Below are positions 22,480 through 33,406 of a DNA stretch of 64,000 bases, in pieces; positions within the stretch are counted from its first letter, which is position 1; the number at the start of each line of letters is the position of its first letter. Origin of the DNA: Ryuthela nishihirai (taxonomy: Eukaryota; Arthropoda; Arachnida; Araneae; Heptathelidae); assembly GCA_038380435.1 (NCBI GenBank), contig JAWZYU010000011.1:75389501-75453500 (forward strand). The letters run 5' to 3'. Made by a program: the position numbers and the translations under genes. The notes under the pieces are model-generated. The model was not told where the DNA came from and made no database searches. It worked only from the letters and a program-made list of their open reading frames with translations.

Positions 22480-22960
22480 TAATTATGGAGAAGCGCGGAT
22501 ATTTTATCAAATACCCAAAATTTTTAATTCTCTACCGAGAGATCTGTTATGCCTGAGCACTTATTCAGAAATTAAAACTAAAGTTTCGAAATGGTTACTA
22601 GATGTAAATAATTGAAAAGTAATGTTTAAAAAGTCATATCCTGTATCTGGTATCCTTTAAGCAAGTGCAATTTTAATGCGAATTGATGACTTGTACCATA
22701 GGTGATAGTTTTGTGCAATATGTGCTGTAATCCGAAATTTTACAGGTTTATTTTACAAATGTGTTTAATTTTTCATGTCTGCGTTTTAATACGTATTTTT
22801 TTTTTGTTGTTGTTATTGTTTTAGTTTCTTTTTTTAATATGTGTTTATTTTCCATTATACATGTCATATTCTTTAATAAACCTGTCGTGTGATTGAAAGG
22901 AATCCTGCTGACAAGCCATAAGGCTTAGCGGGGTAATCTATGTATAATAAAGATAACTAA
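22480..22960 (+). pseudogene. CR1/L2-like LINE 3' end
   Basis: One plus-strand frame at about 22490-22612 reads FYQIPKIFNSLPRDLLCLST then KVSKWLLDVNN and a stop. This matches the C-terminal end of CR1/L2-type reverse transcriptases (FNSLPxxL...KxKLKKWLL). A 3' untranslated part follows, with CTGACAAGCCATAAGGCTTA (a small hairpin) and a TAATAAAGATAAC-type tail near 22940. Only the last ~40 codons remain, the normal result of 5' truncation. Confidence 0.75.
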
Positions 22961-23009
22961 TAAAAGCTATGCTAGATAAGCTAGATAAGCTATGCTAATA
23001 AAAGCTATA

Positions 23010-23049
23010 CATAGATATTATAGTTATAAAGATAACTATAATATCTATG
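23010..23049. repeat. Perfect AT palindrome with 18-bp arms
   Basis: CATAGATATTATAGTTAT, a 4-base loop, then the exact complement. It lies among short GATAAGCTATGCTA and AATAAAGATAAC repeats (22965-23100). Confidence 0.9.
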
Positions 23050-23099
23050 AATAATAAAGATAACTTAAGACTAAGGCTTAATAAAGATATTATTATTAT

Positions 23100-26095
23100 A
23101 CTATGCATATTTAATCTGTCTGTGAGTTAACTTTTCATCTTGGGAATCTGTTCTGACTAGCAAACTCCTCAGTAAGTTTTTATTCGGATTAAGGTCTGCC
23201 AATTAGACTGACTAATCAATTCATTTTACATTTTTGACACACCAGGTTTAGATAATGTGATGCTGATCGTACGGTGCTTGCCATTTCGGATTTTGTAAAC
23301 TTCTATAATCAAAAATTGCAGTATTGTCTGAATGCATCCGATTCTTCAAAACATCAAATTCAAACATCAACCATTCGCCTCACTTTCCAGTAAATTAAAT
23401 GCGTAGAAGAAGTTGCAAAAACAGAAAAGCACACATCGTATGTTTGTTGGGTGCTTGACATGAATCTGTGAAATCCACAAAGATCATTAATCTTGGAAAG
23501 GTATAATCATTTGTTAGTTGTAAATCATCTAACACCTGTGATGCTTTATCATCTGTTAAATATTTTTTAACAGACAAATGGCTATGTGATCATCAGTTGA
23601 TGTATCGTGATAAGATCAAATAAGAATATTTGGAGTAAAGATTCATTTCAATTTGCTACACTGCGAGGGTTCAGAAGACGCCAGTTAGAAGGAATTCTGT
23701 AACAGAGGTGTATATAGGAGCCAAGCTAATACGAGCAAAAATAAAAGTCAAGACTTCAAAAGGTATCTTAAAATTCGCACATGAACCTTTCTAGATATCT
23801 GAAGAGTTTTTTCAGCACTTGATGTATTGCACTTAGGAATCTGCCTATATAATCAGAAAGTATATTGAAAGGTGTAAATTCGTAAATTCTTTGTTAGAAA
23901 GAAAGTCGGAGTATAGTCAAATCCATACGAATTATCATCTGTCATACTGATCAAATTAAAGTAGGCAGGAAATTAACCCTGAAAGAAATTATTTCAGCTA
24001 GGTTAAACTCCCTGACTGAAACAATCTGGAACTTTGCTGTGTTGGTTAATAACCATTTTCCTAGATCATTATTGACAAAAGCGATTGGTTCTGCAATTAT
24101 ATTATACCCTTGAAATAACTTGCGATCAATACGCCTAAAACAGCTGTATACATTATTGTATGGCTATCCACTTCTGTTCTCATCTGAGGCTTAATCCAGT
24201 TAAACTCTGTTCTAGACACAAATGGTCTATGCAGCAAAGCTTTGATTCCGTTTACAATATAACGCTTGTTTTGTGCATCCTCTACCAAAATTAATCGGCT
24301 CGGCTGTCTGAATAGCTGCGACACATTTCAGTCAAGAGAGGCGAATTACGGCTTCTCTAATAGAGAGCATCTCGGCTTGAACGGTTACTGCTCTTGTTTC
24401 AGCAATTCTCTAGTGAGCGCACAGGTGGTTACCGTCACGTATGCCGTAAAGCTCATCCTACGTGGGAAATTTGCTACCAGGGTGCAATTGGGAGAAGGAC
24501 TGAATAATTTTGTCGGTGGACTTGCAGAAAGTTCATAAAAGTCTTGCACGACTTTTCGCTGTAAATGTTAATTCACTATTAAACACAATATCGCCACCGA
24601 TTTCACTTGTTTAAAGGATGATTATTTTAGCTAAATTGATCAGATAACGATGTTTATCTTTTTCTGTTATCAATTTTTTTACTAGTAGCATTAAAAAGAC
24701 TTACGTACGTTGCAGGCAAAAGGATTTGCTAACATTACCAGCACTTGTCATTCACTCCAAGACAAAACCCGAAAGAGGAAACGCATCTTTTGTGAAGTGA
24801 CATGCACAGAAATATTATGCACAAAACTAATTTCCCCGTATCGCACAAATATTCCTGCAACTTAAAATTGGTGCTCGTGAAGTCATGCCGATGTAGCCCA
24901 ATAGCGATGTGGTAAAATTTCATATCTTATCTTCTTAACATACCTTTTGATGGTATTCCTTAATCCTAATGACTAAAGCTAATTGCTGACTGCACTACCT
25001 ATTCACAGGAAGAAGATCTAATGTGCGTTCAATCTATTAATCTCGATTCAGCAAGCAGACTGATTGGTTTTTCACATGACCATATGCAATTACACTATGC
25101 GACTGTTTGTACACGTGTGTTTGTTTGCACTAAACGAACCAGTGAACCGATTTTAACTCAAGATGGCTTATTGGAAAGAGAGCTTTCCCGGAAAGGATAG
25201 CTCTAACATATTATTTATCCACGATTTCCAATTACTTTTCTTACGATCTTCTAATATAAAGGAGATGCGCATTTCCTTGGCGAAAGAAGAAGAAAATTGT
25301 GTCTAAAAATACAATCGGCTGACACTGTAAAGTGAAACCTTTACGTCTAGATACTTCTATAGGATTTTGAAACTGCGCTGCCAAGGGTTTTTAAAAATAA
25401 GTGAATATTCCAGTCCAGATATTTAAACGTTCAGACCAAGATTTTCAAAATGAACTCTTTCGGCAAGTACAAAATTACTAGAAAGTGCAATCGCCCCTGT
25501 CTACGGAATGCACGCTTTTAAGAAACGAAAGCTTTTCCATCCTAAGCTTGAGGGAAAAGGATAAATTGCGGCTGTCAGTGGAAGCGACTTCACTAACATC
25601 CTCCACCACTTAAACGTCGTACTTGTAACAAAATAAATAGACTGCTTACAATATTAATTTGAATTGTATTATTTTCCAAATTGAGTGCTCTTTACGGTAG
25701 AAATTCAACCGAAAAGAACTTCGAAAAGTACTAATAGCAATATTTCATTATTGCTTATCTAAACCAAAAACGATTTCTCATATATGTCTTAAAATGGAAA
25801 AACAAAAGATTGATATTTTCTGATCGGCAGATGAACAGCTGATAAAATGAAATAATAGCTTGTGTGTTTGAAAACGACATGGAAAATTGACGTATAAGAC
25901 CAGGTCACTATGATAACATATTTGACAGTTCTTTTGGTTCTTCTATAGGAGACATAATATCTCCACTTATATGAAAGTAGGCTAGAGCATTAGGTGGTAA
26001 GCATGGTCTATTCTATGTATCATCCTAGAGGAATGGTACAGTAATAGATCTGCTTTTCTACCATTTGCCCCCCTCTCTTTAGTTCGAATTAATTG
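23100..26095. other. 3 kb without a supported gene
   Basis: Short ORFs occur on both strands (23395-23577 minus, 24097-24324 minus, 24266-24538 plus, 24735-24923 minus). None contains a motif I recognise, and the last three occupy one slightly GC-richer region. A degraded coding unit around 24.1-24.9 kb cannot be excluded. Confidence 0.4.
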
Positions 26096-26101
26096 AACTT
26101 A

Positions 26102-26285
26102 CAGTCGCTCAAAAAAATATCCGAACACTATGGTTGATTATAGAATTCAAAAAAAAATATCTGGCAACGATTTTTTTAGAAATTAGCGAAGGTTGCCAGA
26201 TCATTAATTTCTAAAAAAATCGTTGCAAGATATTTTTTCTGAATTCTGTAATCGACCATAGTTTTCGGATATTTTTGAGCCACTG
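26102..26285. mobile_element. Palindromic Tc1/mariner-type MITE, copy 2
   Basis: Same family as 1580-1793: CAGTCGCTCAAAAAAATATC at the left and its near complement at the right, TA on both sides (26100-26101 is T-A; 26286-26287), ATCTGGCAACGATTTTTTTA in the arms. The inner loop is shorter than in copy 1. Confidence 0.88.
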
Positions 26286-26289
26286 TACC

Positions 26290-27435
26290 TTTTGTGTTTT
26301 ATTTCTGATATCTGATAACTTATACGATATCTGCATTATTTAGAAAAAAAAAAGAATAATATTCTGACGGTTAGAAGTTAAATATTTTTATTTCCTTCAG
26401 TGTATTCAGTGGAATTGAAACTTATTCAAAATATTGTCTAGAAGTTACTTTTTTGCCATCATAATGCTAAATTCTTTGTTCACTGACTTTTAGAGTGTCT
26501 TCTCGAGAAATATACGATTTCCAAGAAACGCTTCTCGAGAAATTATTGTTTTTTCTCAAGAAATTTGGTCGTAAATTATTATTTTACTGTAATGAAAAAA
26601 TTTGAAATTATATATGTGAAAACTTATACGTGCCTCTAATTTAATACCCGGCAGGATCTAGACTAAAAATCATTGTGCGTGACGGGAAGGAAATATATGT
26701 CCATTCGACATTAGAAATATTTCCATTCCATTTTCTTTCCTCCAGCTCCAAATCTTTTTCCGAAACTCAGTTTCTTTGGTTCCGAAAGAGCCCGAAAACA
26801 TCAGGACTGGCGAATATGTACAGTATATATTCAAGTGAAAATATAAAATATTAGTTTCGTTCATAAAGTTTTTGAGTAATCCGAATTCCTTACACGAGAA
26901 ACAAAACAAAGATAGTCAACAAAAATGTCAACAAAAACAGAAATGATAAAATTGGCAAAAGCAATTTTGCAAGGGATTTTTAAATAATCCAGTGGATGAG
27001 AAGAATACAGGGACTAGTAAACACGGGTAGCAAAACAGAAGCAAAACTAAGTTTAAAAATCAACTGCGGCGAAATCATCCATCCCTCGATAATTCTATCT
27101 CATTTACAAAGGATTTCAACCTCTATGAAATGTCGTACAAAGTAATATCACATATAAAACTTATTTAAGAAGCTCTTTTCACTATGAGACCAACATAAAC
27201 ACAAAACGAAAGGAAAAGGAACTTCGGCTTCAGGGATTTTTGTTTCAAAACAAAGTTCAAGATTAACAAATGAAGTGATCACGATTTCTGTTTTTTAATG
27301 TATTCCTTTAAAGGTAAGACGTAAATTGTTACTTTAACTAATATTGTTGCATTTAAAACTAAACATAGTATATTGTTTTGTTTTATTATAATACTGCTTT
27401 TATTTTGTTTTAAAATAAATATAATAAACATACAA
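26290..27435. other. No gene seen
   Basis: AT-rich. The 79-codon ORF at 26670-26909 (minus) has no recognised similarity. Confidence 0.5.
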
Positions 27436-27439
27436 ATTG

Positions 27440-27665
27440 AATAAATATAGAAGAAAAATTGTCGTTAGCCGGGTGGGATCTGAACCCACGATCAACCTCT
27501 ATTGGTGGCTTTATTATCATAGAATTATACCTTAATGCCAGCAATGGAGGATGATTGTTCGGCGTCCGGTAGCTCAGCGGCAGCGCGCCTGACATGTTAT
27601 CAGGAGGTCGTGGGTTCGGATCCCACCCGGATAACGACATTTTGCATATATATTTATTCAACGAA
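27440..27665. repeat. Family B tRNA-like inverted pair
   Basis: The left part, on the minus strand, carries the B-box side CGTGGGTTCAGATCCCACCC near 27470-27495. The right part, on the plus strand, carries GTCCGGTAGCTCAGCGGCAG (A box) and CGTGGGTTCGGATCCCACCC (B box). GAATAAATAT-type outer ends are also inverted. The right unit folds roughly like a tRNA head, but its stems do not pair well enough for a functional gene. Confidence 0.7.
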
Positions 27666-27888
27666 TATATTAACAGGTGCATACCTGTCATGGCCTATTA
27701 TTTTCAGACAAATGTTTGTTTTATAATTAAAAATTTTCAGCTAACTATTTCATGAGTCCCATGTCTACAGGACATCGCCAGTGATATTTTAATACTGTAC
27801 AATTTTGCAGTTTAGTAAAAAGTTGTTTTGTTAGTAATTACAATTTCAATTACTTTCATAAAATATTTTAAAAAATTACAATGAAAGG

Positions 27889-27965
27889 AAAAGCGCCTTC
27901 AGCTATTTTATAACAGCTGAAGGCGCTTTTATTAAATGTATTTTATAATAGCTGAAAGGCGCCCT
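27889..27965. repeat. 16-bp-arm palindrome with adjoining direct repeat
   Basis: AAAAGCGCCTTCAGCT (27889-27904) and its exact complement (27915-27930) form a hairpin. The phrase TTTTATAACAGCTGAAGGCGC then recurs at 27941-27962 with two changes. Confidence 0.88.
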
Positions 27966-28019
27966 TGCGGTGCCAGGTCTCCCTTTTATTCTGTATATTT
28001 GTTTGTCATTGCACTAAAG

Positions 28020-28623
28020 ATTAGTTGTGTGAATTCTGCCCTCCCCCGGACTTTAGCACAGATCCCACACGAAGAATTTCCCGCTTTCTTCAGGCTGACG
28101 CAGTGCGCGCTCTCATAGTCCGTGGCTTCATCAAAAACTATCGAGTGTTAATTTCTACAGAGTTTAGTACCCTGGGGTTCTCGATGTATTTGTCTGAATG
28201 GTTCGAAATATCTCACACCGGTTATCCCTCCTTCATCCTATGCTGGGTTAAAATAACAGGTTCCTAGCTGCAATGGGGCGCTCTAAAATAATAATGCCTT
28301 GGGAAATGTAGGGGCTCTGGAAAAGGTAACATTTTTAATTGTTATTATGACTCCTACGTTCACAGTTAAGGAGCAGTGAATGGCAGCAATTGATTTATCA
28401 GCGACTTGGGTTTCCTGTCCTTGGGTTTCCAGCGGCATGGTAAATATGTTTGCATCTCGCAAGCCACTCTTTTGGAATTTCAACTTAAAAAAACAGCCTG
28501 CAACCCGGACAACAACCAGAAACATTCTGTGAAAATTTGAAGCGTATACCAGGATTTCTTGATGAGTTATGGATGCTCCAGAAAGACAGATAGACAGACA
28601 TCCCCTTTTATTATTATAGATAC
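28020..28623 (-). repeat. Helitron-like interspersed repeat, copy 2
   Basis: The minus strand starts with ATCTATAATAATAAAAGGGG and TCTGTCTATCTGTC, as the plus-strand copy at 54320 does (ATCTATATAATAAAAGAAGG, TCTGTCTGTCTGTC). It stays alignable for about 600 bp: CATAACTCATC, GTTTCTGGTTGT, CATTGCAGCTAGG, a G/C-rich CTATGAGAGCGCGCACTGCG, and CTAATCTTTA at the far end. An ATC-TATA-start with a TCTG run is frequent in non-autonomous Helitrons, but I did not find a CTRR-hairpin end, so the class is provisional. Confidence 0.6.
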
Positions 28624-28989
28624 AATTACATTTTTCCGGAATTCTCAAGTACTCAGATATCTGATTCCCGATTCTTGAGCATCTAAAATTGTCGAGAAAT
28701 CAGAAACCCTACTGGCAATCTTCAAGATGTCATTTGATTAAATGTAGCCAATCACTGAAGAAAATTCTCACAATGCATCACTTTTATTAACAGGGCTGGG
28801 AAAATCGCCTTTGGCTGATGGATTTTATGGCATGGCTTGTTACTTTCTTCTAAACTATATAAAAGTGTTCCAGAAACAATGAAGAAAATTAGTTTAAAAT
28901 TTATATTTAAGAAACCTCTTTGTGAATGGACTACACTGGTTTACAACGTTTTTATAAAATGAACATTTTTGCTCATGTTATAAAAACAG

Positions 28990-29185
28990 AACAACAGCAC
29001 CTGAAAAATAACTGAAATCAGCATCTGAAAAATCCTGAAAATCACCACTGAAAAAACCATGAAAATCAGCACTGAAATCAGCACCTGAAAAATAACTGAA
29101 ATCAGCACCTGAAAAATCCTGAAAATCAGCGCTAAAAAAAACCCTCTAAAAATCAGCATTGAAATCAGCACCTGAAAAATGGCTG
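28990..29185. repeat. Imperfect tandem repeat, ~19/38-bp unit
   Basis: Repeated CTGAAAAAT(AA)CTGAAATCAGCAC and CTGAAAAATCCTGAAAATCA phrases, about ten small units. The minus-strand hydrophobic ORF 28941-29189 is a by-product of this repeat. Confidence 0.88.
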
Positions 29186-29413
29186 GCACATCACGTTTTT
29201 ATGTTATTGGTCATTTTGCCTCCTATTGAGGTCTTCCTATACCAACACCTCCAGGCAACTGGGAGGATATTAGATATTTTGCTTTTTGTGACTGGCAACA
29301 CTGATTGCTAAGTGGGAGAAAACATGTAACAGTAACCTAACAGCAGACCGCCATTCATGTTGCTTTCATTGTAGGAGGAACACGTGCTATACGTTGAAGA
29401 GTGAATTTTGGCG

Positions 29414-31107
29414 TTTAAATGGCACAAAGGCAGCTTTGCAGATGTGTTAATGTGCCAGATAAGTTTTGCTATGTGTGTGGAAACTATATTTTAAAATCCC
29501 AAGGTCGTTTTGATAGACATTGTGAAGAAAGCCTATAACTTGTATTTTGGATATCATGTTGATCAGGAAAAAACATGTGCTCCACATGTGGGCTGCATTT
29601 CGTGCTTTGTTGGCCTGAGTGAATGGTTGAAAGGTAAGATAAAATCCATGCCTTTGCAGTTCCAATGGTTTGGCGTGAGCCAACTAGTCACTTACATTAT
29701 TGCTATTTTTGTTTAACTAAAGTGTTGGGCTTTTCAAAAAGGAGAAAAAGCAAAAGTTGGTTTGGCGTGAACCAACTAGTCACTTATATTATTGCTATTT
29801 TTGCATAACTAAAGTGTTGGGTTTCAAAAAAAGAACAAAAGCAAAATACAATATCCAAATGTGCCTTCAGCCATAAGACCAGTTCCTCATGGAGGTCTTC
29901 CTATACCAACACTTCCAACCAACCTGGGAGGAGAAGGATTCACATTCATCAGAGGAAGACTTTGAGGCACATACAGATTCTGATGCTACATACACCCCTA
30001 AGAAGTTAAACGAGTCTCATCTGATTCAGCAAATGAACTAAATGATCATGTTTGAGACGTAGGACTTTCCAAACAACAAGCTAGTTCGGGTAGGTTAGGT
30101 TAGACTTCGAGAGTGGAATCTTCTGGACAACGGTACCGAGTTTCTCTATTCAGAAAGAGAAATTTGGCTTTATCTGCTTATTACGAGATGCAAGATGGTT
30201 TGTGTTTCTGCACAGAGATGGAAGAAATTGAAACAACTCACGACCCTAAGGAATGACATCTATTTATAGATTCGTCAAAATTCAGCTTTAACGCTGTCCT
30301 TTTGCATAAAGGAAACCAAACACCTTCTATTCCAAAGACACACGCTGTGGGAATGAAGGAAACTTATGAAAGCATGAAAAAAATACTCACTGCTATAAAA
30401 TGTGACCAGTTTAAGTGGACAATATGTGGTGACCTAAAAGTCATATCTCCCTTGCTCGGGCTTCAAGTAGGGTTCAGAAAATTTTGCTGTTTTCTGTGCT
30501 TGTGGGACAGTAGGGCCAGAAAGGAACACTACAAAAGACTCCCCCAAAAGAGATGCTTTTGTTTATGGAAAGATCAATGTGAGGTATAAGCGTGTAGTTG
30601 ACCCCTCTGATGTTCTGTTCCCACCACTACACATCAAACTGCGGCTTACGAAAAACTTTGTAAAAGCTATGGACAAAACTGGTAAATGGTTTTTGCATTT
30701 TAAGGAAACATTTCCGAAACTGAGTGATACCAAACTCAAAGAAGGTATCTTTGTTGGTCCTCAGATCAGGAAGCTACTGAATGATACTGTATATGAAGGA
30801 GCGCGCTGCACGGAAATCCTTCACGTCTGTGGTCCAGGGTTTTCTGGGGAATCACAAAGAGGAAAACTACCATCAGCTCATCCAAGATCTTTTTAAAAAC
30901 TATGAAAATCTTGGCTGCCGAATACCTTTGAAGATTCATTTGTTGCACTCGCCTCTCGACGTTTTTCCCAAGAACTTAGGAGCTATCAGTGATGAGCAAG
31001 AGGAAAGATTTCATCAGGATATTCTACCAAGGCAGGTGGTACCCAACAATGATGCGTGACTACTGCTGGTTCTTGCAGAAGGAAGATACCTCAGCATGTG
31101 TAAGACA
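29414..31107 (+). pseudogene. Degenerate member of an uncharacterised multi-copy protein family (transposase-like)
   Basis: Consecutive pieces in different plus frames form one protein. It starts MAQRQLCRCVNVPDKFCYVC, then VKKAYNLYFGYHVDQEKTCA, VPMVWREPTSH with YCYFC, and a Pro-rich linker. Next come EWNLLDNGTEFLYSER-like and LFIDSSKFSFNAVLLHKGN, then TICGDLKVISPLLGLQ, FCCFLCLWDSRARKEHY, FPPLHIKLRLTKNFVKAMD, and finally HSPLDVFPKNLGAISDEQEE with RFHQDI. From memory this pattern occurs as many copies of unnamed proteins in arthropod and other invertebrate genomes; I know no accepted function. The N-terminal Cys pairs suggest metal binding. D (FID), D (GDLK), CxxC...H and E (EERFH) recall DDE/RNase H-like transposases with a Zn insertion; that is inference. 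At least six frame breaks, so inactive. No terminal repeats found. Confidence 0.7.
29667..29850. repeat. 92-bp tandem duplication inside the relic
   Basis: The segment starting GGTTTGGCGTGAGCCAACTA at 29667 is repeated from 29759 (GGTTTGGCGTGAACCAACTA) with few changes. It duplicates the VWREPTSH...YCYFC codons and shifts the frame, because 92 is not a multiple of three. Confidence 0.92.
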
Positions 31108-31109
31108 AA

Positions 31110-31960
31110 AATGAACTTCTTGCAAGTATAAAAGATCCTTATGCATGTTTTCTTATTTTGCGTTTCAATATTATTTCATTTGTTACTTTGTATTCAGTGG
31201 TCTATAACTATGATATTTCGAATTTTTTTCACTGTAATCTTGTAATTAATTAATGAGTTTTATTTTGCAATTTAATAAAATAGTGAGCGTTATTTTCATT
31301 TCCCAAATATGCGTATTCATTGAAATTTGAAATACATCAATCCGTAATTAAAAAAACTGTGCAGATTTTTCACAACCATATTTGAGTTTAGCACCCAAAA
31401 TTAGTTAGAAACATCCCATTTGACCAATGTTATAAAACAAAGTTTCAATTTGTTCTAGTGTTATAAACAATGAATGATTATTGCATGTAAAACTAATTTT
31501 TTTGACTGTCTGCATCAATCAATTGTCAACTTTTGCCTGTTAATATTTTACATTTGCATTTTCATTTTAGCTCTACACCAGAGCTCAAGTATTCTGTTAC
31601 TTTTGCTGGGTATATCTTATTATAATTTTGTATTGATATATTACTGGGTTGAATAAAAATTGAATTAAATTGAAATTGATTTAAATTGAAATTGATTTAG
31701 ATGTTAAGAAAACAACGGTAAAATATTACCAGTGGAAAGAACATCAGCTTTCAACGTTGAACGTAATATCATTAATTTCTTTGAATGCTCTCTTTTAATG
31801 TACATGGAAGCATTGAAAATGTTTTGTCTCACTCTCCCACGTTGTTATATACGTTTGCTCTGGAATGTAGTAAAAACAACTAGTTGGTTAGATTTTTCCG
31901 GCTTTCCCCACTCCTGTTTATTAGAGCTATATTTAGTTATAATTTATTAGATCAAATCTT
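31110..31960. other. No gene; ATTGAA-type simple repeat
   Basis: AT-rich, possibly including the 3' part of the preceding element. A degenerate (AATTGAAATTGATTT)n run lies at 31658-31702 and may be the tail of an unidentified LINE. Confidence 0.5.
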
Positions 31961-31964
31961 AGCG

Positions 31965-32140
31965 GCAGAGCGATTAGTGTGATGATAAATGAGATCTGAG
32001 TTCGAGTCCTGGGTAAGACATGACTGTTTCTTGTTGTTCCCTTTCTGCCGAGGCCTCGCCTCCCTCACAGACCTTATCTGTAGTGTATTATACTATCAGA
32101 TTTATGCGGCAACCATCTGCTTGAGGAAGGTATCTTTTTT
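31965..32140 (+). repeat. SINE family A, copy 5 (old)
   Basis: Diverged copy: GGCAGAGCGATTAGTG head, GAGTTCGAGTCCTGGG B box, TTTCTGCCGAGGCCTCGCC and CATCTGCTTGAGG body. It is the most diverged member seen, hence probably the oldest. Confidence 0.75.
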
Positions 32141-32273
32141 AATTTAGAATAAGTTATTTTTTCCCTTTAGATGCGGAATTAGATAGCAGTTTAGCGGAAT
32201 GTCTTTGAAGATCCATTTTTGCACTCGCATCTTTTTTTGGAAAAGCATCAATGTTTCTTGGGAAAGAAGTCGG

Positions 32274-32343
32274 TTTGGTATAAGAAGCAAAACAGAGCTC
32301 AAATAACTGCATACTTGATCTCTGTTTTGCTTCTTATACCAAA
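32274..32343. repeat. Perfect palindrome with 24-bp arms
   Basis: TTTGGTATAAGAAGCAAAAC(AGAG) at 32274-32297 is exactly complementary to 32320-32343, with a 22-base loop that is itself partly complementary. Confidence 0.93.
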
Positions 32344-32544
32344 ATCTGTATAACTTAAGGAAATTAATAATATTTTGCGGATTAGTAGGTGAGATAGTTC
32401 TACTTCTTTCGATTTTCAATGAAATTTAACCTACATCGATTATCTTCTACAAACGAAAACCAAAATGAAGGTACACGGTTACAGATTTTAGCCTGGGACA
32501 ACCTGTGGCTTATTGTAAAAGAACTGCAGCTCATAAAACAAATA

Positions 32545-32758
32545 CACCTATCCCTCGATTTACACGGTACTCAGTTCACACAATTTTGGCTTTGCACGGT
32601 CAAAAATGCAACCAGTTTCGAGTTACACGGTACTGACTGAGACGTACATAGAAAGGAAATCTCAGTCAGTACCGTGTAAATCGAAACTGGTTGCATTTTT
32701 TGACCGTGCAAAGTCAAAATTGTGTGAACTGAGTACCGTGTAAATCGAGGGATAAGTG
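32545..32758. mobile_element. Long palindromic MITE (TA flanked)
   Basis: Two arms of nearly 100 bp, left from CACCTATCCCTCGATTTAC and right ending GTAAATCGAGGGATAAGTG, with an ~18-base loop. TA lies on both sides (32543-32544, 32759-32760), suggesting the Tc1/mariner superfamily. TTTACACGGTACT recurs inside each arm. No second copy in this window. Confidence 0.8.
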
Positions 32759-32764
32759 TAATCA

Positions 32765-33400
32765 ATATACTGAATGTCTCCCATTCCAATTTTTTGACCA
32801 AACATTTTAGGTGTTAAAGTCTAAATGATTTTGCCGATTCGCAATACTTATTAAAATGTATAATTTTGTTTTTAAATAAATTTCTTGGTTTCTTAAAAAT
32901 ATAGTTTTCTTTTATAAAATGCATGCTTCGATTTTTAGGTAGAGAAGTTTTCCTGCAGATCCTTAAGAAACTAATTTTTTTTCAGTGTTTATTTTTTCTT
33001 TGCTAAATTTGGGTTGATCAATCCTTTTCAGTTAATTGGTGACAATAAAGGTATGGAAAATAAAAGTATTATAGTATTTAAAACATATATTTTTTAATGA
33101 ATGTATTGCGACGTTAATTGTAATAAAAATTCTGTTTGGAAATAAGAAATATTTCATCACTTTTTGAATATATCAAAATGTCAAATGAAATCTCACAGAA
33201 TCTTCTAATCTCTCTGTTCATTTTCATCTTTATCTAGATACAGAATTTAAATAATATTCCATATGGAAATGCAATTTATTTCCCGGTTTAAACAATCTTT
33301 ACCTTTGCCTGAAAATGTATTCTTTTTGATAGAAGTACATTCCTGAGCTTTTGAGGTTTTTGCTCATTCTTCTATCTCTTCCCAATTTTTTTTACCATGA
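32765..33400. other. No gene seen
   Basis: AT-rich, nothing recognised. Confidence 0.5.
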
Positions 33401-33406
33401 AACAAA

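Noticed and set aside
27565..27640. Functional tRNA gene
   Set aside because: A and B boxes are present, but the stems pair poorly and the unit is part of a repeated inverted structure, so it is a SINE-like relic. The same applies to the tRNA-like heads at 5.1, 16.7, 22.3 and 35.6 kb.
28941..29189. Hydrophobic 82-codon ORF, possible membrane protein
   Set aside because: It is the translation of an A-rich imperfect tandem repeat; the repeated FQVLIS words follow the DNA repeat.
29414..31107. Classifying this relic as a known hAT, piggyBac or LINE protein
   Set aside because: None of the motif orders of those families fits; it is therefore left unnamed.
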